Shown in pieces: positions 40,618 to 47,914 of a stretch of 56,357 bases of DNA (positions are counted from its first letter, which is position 1; every line of letters begins with the position of its first letter). This stretch comes from a virus. The notes beneath the pieces were generated by a model. The model made no database searches. It had not been told where the DNA came from and was given only the letters and a program-made list of their open reading frames with translations. The translations under genes were made by a program, and so were the position numbers. The stretch lies in the IMG/VR virus record IMGVR_UViG_3300047509_000227, positions 1 to 56,357 of that record, one strand, 5' to 3'.

Positions 40618-41055
40618 TTAGGTCGAGCCTGGCGTGACGCCCTTGATGGTGGCAACTGCGGCGGTTGCTTTCGCAATCGCCTCATTGATGGATTGCAAAT
40701 CCGGGTGCATCCCAGCGTCGATCGCTGCCTGCGCCGCCACAGCCGCGTCGTTGGCCTTATTCACCCAACTCACGCCCGTGTCGTAGGCGATTTTTGCCTC
40801 CGCCGCACTCGAGCCCTTCAGCAGCCCAACGCTCGCGGCGAACTTCATCCCGTCGCCCGCTGTGTGCACAGCACCCGCAGCGAATGTAATTCCCACCTTG
40901 GCCTTATTGAGGGCCGTCTGCGCGGCACTTGTTACAGAAGATGGTGCAGCCGGAAGTATCTGTGTCTGCCCAAGCGCCCCGCTCAGGGCAGTACACCCCG
41001 CCAGCGGCCCAAACGCTAGCGCGAGTGCCAATGCTGTACATTTCAGAAGTCGCAT
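40618..41055 (-). CDS. small lipoprotein
   Basis: A 145-residue protein, ATG 41055, with MRLLKCTALALALAFGPLAG C-type lipobox (LAGC) and lipid attachment expected at that Cys. The mature part is Ala-rich and helical with a coiled-coil flavour (AAQTALNKAKVGITFAAGA, VNKANDAAVAAQAAIDAG). It could be the outer-membrane spanin of a lysis cassette or a membrane-anchored modifier. No separate inner spanin is recognised. Confidence 0.6.
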   Translation of the reverse strand: MRLLKCTALALALAFGPLAGCTALSGALGQTQILPAAPSSVTSAAQTALNKAKVGITFAAGAVHTAGDGMKFAASVGLLKGSSAAEAKIAYDTGVSWVNKANDAAVAAQAAIDAGMHPDLQSINEAIAKATAAVATIKGVTPGST

Positions 41056-41056
41056 T

Positions 41057-41491
41057 TTATTCTCCATCCTTCAGCGCCAGCGCCACGCCAGCCTCGAGAT
41101 CGGCCTCGGCGAAGTGCCATCCGCCACACTCATGAGTGGAGATCGCCTTCGCCAACTTTTCCAGAACGATCGGATTGTGCATCTCGAGCGTCGCGTCCGC
41201 CCCCACACCGAGATCTCTGGCAACGTCCTCAACGTAGGCCGCGGTGTTGTTCTCACTCGATGGTGCCCAGCGACTGATAATGCCTCGGACGGTGTTCAGA
41301 CCATGCAAATGGCTGTAGTTCAGCAATACTGTGGCGAGCGCCCTGAAGCCCCACTTCGGCGAGACAAAAACGGCGAAGCGATGCTCGCTGAGTTGGGCCG
41401 GAGTCATCGCCCCGCGGGGCCGTAGGCCCTGCCAGTGGTCGCCCGCGTCGAGATTGCCTGGGTTCGCGTTCCGAAGGGCTCGAACTACCAT
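41057..41491 (-). CDS. lysozyme-like / structural protein P5-type endolysin
   Basis: A 144-residue protein. MVVRALRNANPGNLDAGDHW followed by FAVFVSPKWGFRALATVLLN and RGIISRWAPSSENNTAAYVE and VARDLGVGADATLE is the pattern of the small phage proteins often annotated as structural protein P5 or lytic transglycosylase-like. It is predicted to cut peptidoglycan; the catalytic acid is not certain. It is the first gene of the late operon. Confidence 0.72.
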   Translation of the reverse strand: MVVRALRNANPGNLDAGDHWQGLRPRGAMTPAQLSEHRFAVFVSPKWGFRALATVLLNYSHLHGLNTVRGIISRWAPSSENNTAAYVEDVARDLGVGADATLEMHNPIVLEKLAKAISTHECGGWHFAEADLEAGVALALKDGE

Positions 41492-41880
41492 CTCAGCCTA
41501 TCTATGTCCTTGCCTCGTAGGCGCGCCGTTTGGCGCGGAGCATGGGGGTGCGGTCAGTCCCAGCGAGGGGGCGTGTCGAGGCGCACAAACTGACCACACC
41601 CGCACCATGCGGCTGCAGTGGCGCACATTATGAGGAGTGGCGCAAGGAGGGCTGGGGCGGCTGCGGCGATGGCGTGGGCCGGGGACGCTTCGCACAGCTA
41701 CTGCTTGTGGGCAAGGAAGAGAAGGAAGAGAGAGGTGGCCAGGGTGTTTTGGCAAAAAATGGGAAGGAGAGTTGAGACGTACCCAAAAAGAGATCCTTTC
41801 AGGCCAGTCCCCCCGGCCTGCCCAGGATGGTCGCAGTCGGTCCCGGGACCCGGGCGGTTCCACTGGTCATAGCGCGGGAA
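41492..41880. promoter_or_regulatory. gap upstream of the late operon
   Basis: About 390 bases between the first late gene and the parS site. It is GC-rich with GGTCCCGGGACC (41839-41850), a 12-base palindrome, and a GGAAGGAGAGTTGAG run. Two possible reading frames (41618-41872 + and 41498-41863 -) look like composition artefacts. The late promoter on the - strand should lie here, but no clear -35/-10 pair is seen. Confidence 0.4.
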
Positions 41881-41896
41881 TGTTTCACGTGAAACA
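41881..41896. promoter_or_regulatory. parS: parS consensus palindrome
   Basis: TGTTTCACGTGAAACA, identical to the bacterial chromosomal parS consensus, a perfect 16-base palindrome. ParB proteins of most bacteria load on the chromosome at such sites. The phage has ParB-like proteins at 4600-5994 and 45775-46365, but no partition ATPase next to the site. It overlaps the T-rich end of the terminator at 41896-41922. Confidence 0.85.
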
Positions 41897-41922
41897 AAAC
41901 AGGCGCCCTTGCGAGGCGCCTG
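41896..41922 (-). terminator. intrinsic terminator after the 41946-42554 gene
   Basis: On the - strand CAGGCGCC, a seven-base loop and GGCGCCTG form an 8-bp GC stem followed by TTTTGTTT. It stops transcription of the (-) gene at 41946-42554 before the late region. Confidence 0.85.
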
Positions 41923-41945
41923 CTCTGCATTCATTTGACCTGACG

Positions 41946-42554
41946 TTAGAGGCCGAGTTGATCCGCCGAAACCGGACCAGCCTTGGCCAACTTCTCGGCC
42001 TCGGCCTTTGCCTTTTCGGCCTTCGCAGCCAAGTCCTTCACACGCTTCTCGGCGTCCTTACGCAGCCGGTCGCCGTGCGTCTTGGTGACGTTCTCGCGCA
42101 TCTGTTCCAACGTGCGCGTCTGGCCATTCGCGAATTGAACGACCTCGTCCTCGGTCGGCAGTTTGCGACCCTTCGGGAACTTAATGCCGTTGCCCGCGAG
42201 GGTGTTCGCAATGTGCGCGTCCACCATCGAGTTGAACTCGCGTTCAATTGGGTCAAGGCGCGGACCGCGTCCCGAACCGATCTCGCCCTCATAAATCGCG
42301 GCAAGGGCTTTCGCGACCAGTTCGTCCTTCTTGGCCTCGATTTCCGCCTCGGTCAACGCGACCGCCTCGGTTCCGTTCTTCTTGGCCTCGGCCTCGCGTG
42401 CCGCAGTCGTGCTCTGCTTCCACGCTGTAACCTTCGACGCCTGCTCATTACCCAAGAAGTGGGTCACGCCTTTGGCCAGAAGACTTTCGATGGACGGCTG
42501 GGGAACCATCGAAAAGTCGATGGCATTGCCAGCGTATTCGTATGTGAACTGCAT
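41946..42554 (-). CDS. early coiled-coil protein with C-terminal DQLGL
   Basis: A 202-residue protein, ATG 42554 after GGAG. The N-terminal half is alpha/beta (MQFTYEYAGNAIDFSMVPQP, then GVTHFLGNEQASKVTAWKQ). The C-terminal half has charged helices (AEKRVKDLAAKAEKAKAEAE). The end is KAGPVSADQLGL, one of five LGL tails, here with the strongest match to a beta-clamp-like QLxL. It is the only (-) gene in the control region, with its own terminator. Confidence 0.65.
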   Translation of the reverse strand: MQFTYEYAGNAIDFSMVPQPSIESLLAKGVTHFLGNEQASKVTAWKQSTTAAREAEAKKNGTEAVALTEAEIEAKKDELVAKALAAIYEGEIGSGRGPRLDPIEREFNSMVDAHIANTLAGNGIKFPKGRKLPTEDEVVQFANGQTRTLEQMRENVTKTHGDRLRKDAEKRVKDLAAKAEKAKAEAEKLAKAGPVSADQLGL

Positions 42555-43253
42555 GGTGATGACTCCGTTGTGGAACGACCCAATGCCGTTCCGATCCAAC
42601 AAATGTACGCGCATCAACGGCTGATTGCAACGGTCCCGGTCAATTTTTGTTGGCCAGTCCAATCACGAAATGTTACCGGCCAACGGGCGGCGGATGTTAA
42701 CCATGCCGAGTTGGGGCCGATCCGGCCCAGTCGCAAGCGCCCACCTGAACCCTTCGACTACCATCTGCCCCAACGCCCGAGGTCACTCGATAGAGTTGCT
42801 AGTGGTAGTGGTATGGAATCTCGAAATCTGTCGGGAGTCGGTAACGAATGGGACGGGCCAAATGTCGGGGGCCAGTTGACCGCAGAGCTGCGGATGTCGG
42901 CCCCCATATGTCGGTCCCCATATGTTGCGACCGGGACGGCACCCCTCCACCACCCACTCCGCCACACTGGATGCCGACCATGGGGCAGGCGTGCCAGTAG
43001 TCCAGTTCTTTTATTATATAAATTTTATTTTTTTTTTAAGACTGCCCCCTGACGGCACCCCCCTGCCCTACCATCCGCCCTACTGAGCCGAGAGTGTCAC
43101 CGGAGGGCACGCCGTCCACGGTCACAAATGGACCCCCATTGCTGGAGCCCCACAATCACGGCATATAATCGCCCCAACGTCACCCGGCCCACCATCAACC
43201 ATCTATACCTACCGATAGCCAGCCACCAAAGACAGAGGAGCCTGCCTTCGGAA
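42555..43253. promoter_or_regulatory. divergent non-coding region with repeats and AT-rich tract
   Basis: About 700 bases between a (-) gene and the right (+) operon, with no convincing gene. It holds three ATGTCGG copies (42862, 42894, 42908), two CCCCATATGT copies (42902, 42916), the hairpin CGCAGAGCTGCG (42881-42892), a nearly pure A/T tract (43006-43039) in a GC-rich genome, a TATAAT (about 43164-43169), and dispersed element D (43179-43213). It could be an origin of replication, a divergent promoter region, or both. Confidence 0.5.
43179..43213 (+). repeat. dispersed element copy D
   Basis: GTCACCCGGCCCACCATCAA followed by CCATCTATACCTACC. It aligns with copies A and B (CACC-G-rich-CACCATCAAC-ATCTATA). 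It lies about 40 bases before the first gene of the right + operon. Confidence 0.5.
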
Positions 43254-43445
43254 ATGACTCAGCCACTCATTCTGCATCATCGACCGAGGACGCCCTGGAT
43301 CGAGCAAATTCCCGAGCCGCGTTACTGCATGGCCTGCACATGCGGCTTTACCGTCAAAAGCATCTGGGCCTCTGTAGTCAGGATACAAATAGAGCAACAC
43401 CTTAGAGAAGGAAATTTCGGATGCCAATCTCCCAAGAGCGAATGA
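43254..43445 (+). CDS. small Cys-rich protein
   Basis: A 63-residue protein, ATG 43254. RYCMACTCGFTVKSIWASVV followed by RIQIEQHLREGNFGC gives a CxxCxC plus C/H pattern, likely a zinc site. The end overlaps the next gene by 25 bases. It could open the right + operon. Confidence 0.55.
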   Translation: MTQPLILHHRPRTPWIEQIPEPRYCMACTCGFTVKSIWASVVRIQIEQHLREGNFGCQSPKSE

Positions 43446-44050
43446 TCGCCCTGACGAACGCGGGACTCGACTACCAGCAGGCTCTGCACTCTGTCCTCGA
43501 CTTCGTCAACGATCAAACCAGCCGGATCAACTCCGGGGCCATTACTTCAGCCGAGGCCATGATGGCTATCTCTACACTCGCGGCAAGCGAGTCGGGACTT
43601 CTCAACAACAAGGCAGACTCTCAGACCACTCTTGCCCTCGAAAGCCGCCATTGGTTGAAGGCTGCAAAGCGGAATGAGCGTGAACGGGGCAGACTCGCGC
43701 GCAAGCGCCTCGCTGATGGCAAACCGAAGGGGATTTTCGACACAGCCCCAAAATCACTCTCACACACCGCCATGCGGAGAGATGAGTCGATATTGCAAGC
43801 CACAGGGAATGTCCGCCCGAGAAATGACTACCAACAGCGTAGCTTGCAAGCAGGGGGCAAGCCCCCCGAACTGATCGAAGCGGCGAGTCGGCTCTCGCCC
43901 GAGGCCATTGCAGAGATCGACCGACTCGTTGCCGCGAGTCCCCCAAGTGGGGCGACCATTCCACCACTCACTGGCGACATGGCCGAGGATATTGCGGCCG
44001 ACCTCGATGATCCGACCATTCCACAAGCCCCAGACATCGGCGACGACTGA
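43421..44050 (+). CDS. hypothetical early protein
   Basis: A 209-residue protein, helical and rich in Ala and Glu, with RERGRLARKRLADGKPKGIF, and an acidic C-terminus (MAEDIAADLDDPTIPQAPDI). Ribosome site AGAAGGAAATTT is upstream. No known family. Charged, probably partly disordered. Confidence 0.6.
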   Translation: MPISQERMIALTNAGLDYQQALHSVLDFVNDQTSRINSGAITSAEAMMAISTLAASESGLLNNKADSQTTLALESRHWLKAAKRNERERGRLARKRLADGKPKGIFDTAPKSLSHTAMRRDESILQATGNVRPRNDYQQRSLQAGGKPPELIEAASRLSPEAIAEIDRLVAASPPSGATIPPLTGDMAEDIAADLDDPTIPQAPDIGDD

Positions 44051-44142
44051 TCGGGCTTCGCCCGCTCGAAATATAAAGTGATCGAGAAATGTGAGAAAAG
44101 TGGGCAGATTTGGTGCGAGGGCATTGACACGGCCATCGCCAT

Positions 44143-44400
44143 ATGCCACAATGCGCCATGACTCAGTCTCTCCCATTTCAGGCGCTGACTTTCTCGCCTG
44201 TCCTCGCACAGCCCGATCTGGCACCCTTCCCCATGCCACCGAGGGCAACAACAATGAGGCATCGGCAGATTTATCGCCTGCTCGTTCGGCAAGGCCATTC
44301 GGCTCAGAAAGCAGCAGAGATCGTACTCGATGCTGTGAGGAAAGATGTGTGGGCGAGAAGATGGATCGGGCTTGTGTTCAAGAGTAGGAGATTTCAATGA
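44143..44400 (+). CDS. small basic protein
   Basis: An 85-residue protein; ATG 44143 or 44158. The first 35 residues are hydrophobic and Pro-rich, with no clear family. The C-terminal part RHRQIYRLLVRQGHSAQKAA then EIVLDAVRKDVWARRWI is a helical pair common in short phage proteins. It ends in an ATGA overlap with a 19-codon frame. Confidence 0.5.
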   Translation: MPQCAMTQSLPFQALTFSPVLAQPDLAPFPMPPRATTMRHRQIYRLLVRQGHSAQKAAEIVLDAVRKDVWARRWIGLVFKSRRFQ

Positions 44401-44456
44401 AACGATGTGATCAGTGTGGGAGTGCGAAGCGCTCCAGACTGGGGGCACGACGATGA
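44397..44456 (+). CDS. 19-residue mini-ORF, truncated zinc-ribbon copy
   Basis: MKRCDQCGSAKRSRLGARR, coupled by ATGA to genes on both sides. Its first codons copy the start of the zinc-ribbon gene at 44758: 44400-44422 matches 44767-44789 at 21 of 23 bases. It may be a remnant or an upstream leader peptide. Confidence 0.4.
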   Translation: MKRCDQCGSAKRSRLGARR

Positions 44457-44749
44457 GCCGAGGCAATACGCTTACAGCAAATACCACAACCAACACCATT
44501 ATGCGGTCGAAAGCATTCGCGGCAGGCGTTGAAGACGCCCTCCTAGGTCTGAAATACGATGACTCGTGGGACGGTGACTGGTACTATGAGTACGGTCGGT
44601 TGTGGCAGGTCACGACGAAGGCAACTCGGGTGTATGTCAGCAAGGGCCAAGTCGATGGCCTTCAGCAGATGTCATTCAACCGCTGCTATGGGAGAGAGAT
44701 CCCGGTTGCGCTCGTGCACCTGCCATCGGCAGACGAACTGGGACTGTAG
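44453..44749 (+). CDS. small protein with C-terminal DELGL
   Basis: A 98-residue protein, ATG 44453 in an ATGA overlap. The middle is FAAGVEDALLGLKYDDSWDG and YYEYGRLWQVTTKATRVYVS, alpha/beta. It ends LVHLPSADELGL, a shared tail. It lies between two copies of a zinc-ribbon start. Confidence 0.6.
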   Translation: MSRGNTLTANTTTNTIMRSKAFAAGVEDALLGLKYDDSWDGDWYYEYGRLWQVTTKATRVYVSKGQVDGLQQMSFNRCYGREIPVALVHLPSADELGL

Positions 44750-44757
44750 GAGTGCAA

Positions 44758-44949
44758 ATGATGAGTAAACGCTGTGACCAGTGTGGGAGGGAATTTGTCC
44801 CGCCAGCAGACGCCCCGCACAAACGCTTCTGTCAAACTGGCTGTCGCCAGACCTGGCATACGCTGCGGCGGCAGGCGGCGATGCAGCTACTCCGGGCAAC
44901 GACAGGCGACAAGGCCGCCCAAAAGTCTGCAACGGAGTTGGGCCTATGA
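44758..44949 (+). CDS. zinc-ribbon protein with C-terminal TELGL
   Basis: A 63-residue protein, ATG 44758 after AGGAG (ATG 44761 also possible). KRCDQCGREFVPPADAPHKR then FCQTGCRQTWH has a CxxC...CxxxC zinc-ribbon pattern. It ends KSATELGL. It is probably a small DNA- or protein-binding early protein. Confidence 0.65.
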   Translation: MMSKRCDQCGREFVPPADAPHKRFCQTGCRQTWHTLRRQAAMQLLRATTGDKAAQKSATELGL

Positions 44950-45173
44950 TGGGCGAGCGCATAAATGCCTACACGCAGGCCTCGCCAGATGGTCGGCCGG
45001 GAGTCGTCGTGGACATCGAGGGCATGATGGTCGATCTCGTGACCTTTGTAAAGGCTATGGCCATCAACTCGGTCGTCCAGGAGGACCTGTGTAAGGCGAG
45101 GTTCTTTCAGGCCCTCGAAGAGGTCTGGCAAAACGTGCAGGTCGCCGTGAGCGACGACTCGACGAAGCAATAG
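44946..45173 (+). CDS. small hypothetical protein
   Basis: A 75-residue protein, ATG 44946 overlapping the previous stop. It contains RPGVVVDIEGMMVDLVTFVK and a final helical part (ARFFQALEEVWQNVQVAV). No motif. Near-neutral and compact. Confidence 0.55.
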   Translation: MMGERINAYTQASPDGRPGVVVDIEGMMVDLVTFVKAMAINSVVQEDLCKARFFQALEEVWQNVQVAVSDDSTKQ

Positions 45174-45206
45174 CGCGCAACGCGCACAACACTTTAGGAG
45201 ATGACC

Positions 45207-45305
45207 GTGGCAGATACGATTATTACTGCGTTGGCTTGGCCCGCAGCCGTTGCCTTCGGCATCTGGCTTGCCGTTGGCTTCTTTCTTCACGTCATCTCTC
45301 ACTGA
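45207..45305 (+). CDS. 32-residue membrane peptide
   Basis: From GTG 45207 after AGGAG: MADTIITALAWPAAVAFGIW then LAVGFFLHVISH. A single hydrophobic span with a short polar end, too short for most gene finders. Such peptides often modify host membrane proteins in early phage infection. Confidence is limited by length. Confidence 0.5.
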   Translation: MADTIITALAWPAAVAFGIWLAVGFFLHVISH

Positions 45306-45317
45306 GTGAGGGCAGCT

Positions 45318-45770
45318 ATGACCGGCGTACCACAGGTGATCGTGACGCTCGATCCGCAGGGCAAACTTGTGGCGGAGCTTCCGGGAATACAGGCAACACG
45401 GCGGCAGGTCCATATGCGCTCGGGCGAGGCCGAACAGACCCTCTTGCGAATTTTGACCAACCAGTTGACCTCGGCGGTCGAGATTGGCCTCGATGGTGCG
45501 CCGACGCAGAGGCAGGTCGATCACTGGGAGAGGCATCAGACCTGGCCGAAGGAGGGCTGCAGGTGGTGCATCGCCGAAGGGCGCATTGCCACAGGCATCT
45601 CTTCGAGGCGACGGAATGAATTTCTCGTCGCGGGGGGTGATGTGACGGTGCGGAGGCTGAAGCCGAAGGAGAGTGGGCTGCCGAAGAAGGCGAAGGCCAA
45701 GAGGGTTCCGACAATTGTAGTGGTTCAGCATGGCCGGAAGCCGCGCAGCGCAGAAGAGTTGGGGCTCTGA
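45318..45770 (+). CDS. small protein with C-terminal EELGL
   Basis: A 150-residue protein, ATG 45318. IVTLDPQGKLVAELPGIQAT and LLRILTNQLTSAVEIGLDG are alpha/beta. KEGCRWCIAEGRIATGISSR is a possible metal site, and it ends GRKPRSAEELGL. The start codon at GTG 45306 is a weaker choice. Confidence 0.6.
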   Translation: MTGVPQVIVTLDPQGKLVAELPGIQATRRQVHMRSGEAEQTLLRILTNQLTSAVEIGLDGAPTQRQVDHWERHQTWPKEGCRWCIAEGRIATGISSRRRNEFLVAGGDVTVRRLKPKESGLPKKAKAKRVPTIVVVQHGRKPRSAEELGL

Positions 45771-45774
45771 GACG

Positions 45775-46365
45775 ATGGTGAGCAAGATTGAGTCTGCCGA
45801 GATGGTTGCCCGAGGGGAAGTGATGGAAATCTTCTCTCACGAGTCCCTTGGACATTTCAATGTCTCGGAGACGAGAAAATTGATCGCGACCTATCCAGAG
45901 CTGTTTCCACAGAGGGCAGCGAGATTTGCCGAGACGAGAATGGTGGATGGGATTCAGGTTGATGCCTGGGACTACATCTTCAAGTCGAGAGACATCTGCC
46001 AAGAGCGCGCGGCGAGCCTGACGGGAGAGCAGTTGATCGACCCGGCGATTGTGGTCGAGGTGCCGGAGGGAGTGAATGGGAACTTCGACAGGTCGCATCT
46101 CATTATCGACGGCATACACAGGGTCTTCAGAAGGAAGCAACTTGGTAAGCCGGAATACTATTTTTATCTGGTGCCGATGGCGGTTGTGCCGATGGTGCCA
46201 CACTGGGCAGTCGAAGTCTCGGACGCCCTCCGGCCGGACTTAGCGTGGGGCAAGTTCGATTTCGTCGGAGGTGTCTTTGTTGATAGAGAGACTGGAGAGA
46301 AGGTTGGAGACATTCCGGGGGTCTGGGAACACGGTCAACGAGTCGATCAACAAGGCAAGAGGTGA
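45775..46365 (+). CDS. ParB-like domain protein
   Basis: A 196-residue protein, ATG 45775, four bases after the previous stop. The segment SHLIIDGIHRVFRRKQLGKP has the I-D-G-x-H-R-x-x-x pattern of ParB/Srx-like proteins, here in a minimal form. No helix-turn-helix follows. It may bind nucleotides or DNA, and could act with the parS site, but evidence for this is absent. Confidence 0.55.
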   Translation: MVSKIESAEMVARGEVMEIFSHESLGHFNVSETRKLIATYPELFPQRAARFAETRMVDGIQVDAWDYIFKSRDICQERAASLTGEQLIDPAIVVEVPEGVNGNFDRSHLIIDGIHRVFRRKQLGKPEYYFYLVPMAVVPMVPHWAVEVSDALRPDLAWGKFDFVGGVFVDRETGEKVGDIPGVWEHGQRVDQQGKR

Positions 46366-46479
46366 TATTTGCGGCCCGAGCATGAGAAGTACGTGCTCGG
46401 CCCGCAGCGATCATTCGACGCTGCAAACCAACGGGCAGTAGCGAGTTAGAAGCTCGCCGACCCAGAAGGAGACACTACG
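46366..46479 (+). terminator. hairpin pair between the ParB-like and DUF932 genes
   Basis: GCGGCCCGAGCA and TGCTCGGCCCGC (46371-46405) form a 12-base stem with one mismatch. A shorter GCGAG/CTCGC stem follows (46442-46458). No T-run, so termination is not certain. They may protect or process the transcript. Confidence 0.4.
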
Positions 46480-47568
46480 ATGAGTGAACTGATGCAAGCC
46501 CACCAGCAATGGGCCTCCCGACCCGCAGATGAGCGTTTTACCTCTCTGATCGACATGCACAACCATTTCGTGGCGGCCAAGCTGGCCAGCCGAGAGACTG
46601 TCGTAGCGTCGAGACGACTTCATGCGCTCCCAGCCGAAGATAATAAGGGGCTGCTGCTGCAGGGTCCCTCCGGTGCAACGGCATCGCCGACGAACTGGGC
46701 CTTTGGGCAGCTCTGTGGGCTGGCGGAAGCTCCGGCGGGGTATATGCGGACTCTGCCGAGTCCGATCGTCGCGGACTGCGTCAACTACGGCCTGCAGTTT
46801 AAGCGCAATGTCGAGGATGTTGGGGTGCTATTGCAGCGAAATGGCTCGACCGAAGCCAGAGCGCTGACCGGCCCACGCTATGGTCGAGTGTGGAATGCGG
46901 AAATCTGCGAGGGCCTGGTGGAGAGGTTCGGGAATGGGACTACCGACAGCGACTGGCGAGTGCCGGGAGAGTTTGGCAAGGCCATCACGGTGGATAAGGA
47001 CAACACCACGCTCTTCGCGGGGGATCGAGACATGTTTGTCTTCCTCGCCGACGAGACGAACAGAGTTATCCTCCCGGAGAGACGGGGTGGGAACGAAGGC
47101 AGTCTTGCGAGAGGGTTCTTTGTCTGGAACAGCGAGGTTGGATCGGCTACGCTGGGTATCTCGACGTTTCTCTTCGACTATGCGTGCTGTAATCGCATCG
47201 TGTGGGGAGCGAAACAATACAAGCAGGTGAAAATCCGCCACACGCCAGGAGCGCCCGTTCGGTGGTTGGACGAGGTGCAACCTGCGCTGCAGGCCATGCA
47301 CACGAGCGGGACGCACAATATCGTTCTGGCGATTGAGAACGCTCGGAAAGCGAGGATCGACGATGTCGAGGATTTTCTCGCGAAGCGCTTCGGGAAGCGA
47401 ATGCCAGCGATGTTGCAAGATGTGAGCATGGAAGAAGAGGGCCATCCGGTGGAGACGCTGTGGGACGCGGCCACGGCCGTCACGGCCTATGCGAAGCGGA
47501 TCAAGTGGCAAGACGATCGAGTCGCGCTTGAGACGAAGGCGGGAGAGCTTCTCGATCTCGCAGCCTGA
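46480..47568 (+). CDS. DUF932 protein
   Basis: A 362-residue protein of the DUF932 (phage/plasmid-like) family. It has RRLHALPAEDNKGLLLQGPS, FGQLCGLAEAPAGYMRTLPS, and DRDMFVFLADETNRVILPER; the C-terminus RIKWQDDRVALETKAGELLD is helical. The ribosome site is AAGGAGA. Function unknown in the family; it is often near replication genes. Confidence 0.82.
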   Translation: MSELMQAHQQWASRPADERFTSLIDMHNHFVAAKLASRETVVASRRLHALPAEDNKGLLLQGPSGATASPTNWAFGQLCGLAEAPAGYMRTLPSPIVADCVNYGLQFKRNVEDVGVLLQRNGSTEARALTGPRYGRVWNAEICEGLVERFGNGTTDSDWRVPGEFGKAITVDKDNTTLFAGDRDMFVFLADETNRVILPERRGGNEGSLARGFFVWNSEVGSATLGISTFLFDYACCNRIVWGAKQYKQVKIRHTPGAPVRWLDEVQPALQAMHTSGTHNIVLAIENARKARIDDVEDFLAKRFGKRMPAMLQDVSMEEEGHPVETLWDAATAVTAYAKRIKWQDDRVALETKAGELLDLAA

Positions 47569-47593
47569 GCGCTTCGCGAAGAAGGAGACTGAA

Positions 47594-47914
47594 ATGGCGA
47601 TGACATCTGACCCAGTCTTGGACAACAACTTCGAGGATGGGCTTAAGACACTCATCCCAGACTACATGCGGCAGGGGCTTCGGGACTACTACTATCGAGG
47701 CACTCCTCCCGGGCACTTCCTCAAGGCCGTTCTCACGAACGACTTCCTCGAGATGTGCAACCGAGCTGATTTGACAAATCAGCACGCATTTATGAACTAC
47801 GGACGGTTTGTCTATAACCACATGCCAATCGGCTCATACGGCTCGAAAGAGAACTATGAGAAGTGGATGGAACGACGCCGTCCGAGGTCTGCGGAGACCA
47901 ACCTCCCGGAGTAG
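47594..47914 (+). CDS. hypothetical protein
   Basis: A 106-residue protein, ATG 47594 after AAGGAG. It has IPDYMRQGLRDYYYRGTPPG and HFLKAVLTNDFLEMCNRADL, and is mostly helical. A similar short protein is common in DUF932-containing phages. Function unknown. Confidence 0.65.
   Translation: MAMTSDPVLDNNFEDGLKTLIPDYMRQGLRDYYYRGTPPGHFLKAVLTNDFLEMCNRADLTNQHAFMNYGRFVYNHMPIGSYGSKENYEKWMERRRPRSAETNLPE

Noticed and set aside
41498-41872. Possible small genes on both strands
   Set aside because: Pro/Arg/Ser-biased sequence with no ribosome site on either strand; treated as a control gap.
41637-43052. 471-codon + frame across the parS region and 41946-42554
   Set aside because: It is antisense to a gene with a good ribosome site and terminator, and its own sequence is low in protein character.
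44832-46203. Long - strand frames over the right operon
   Set aside because: Antisense to overlapping, coupled + genes; no ribosome site and His/Arg-biased sequence.
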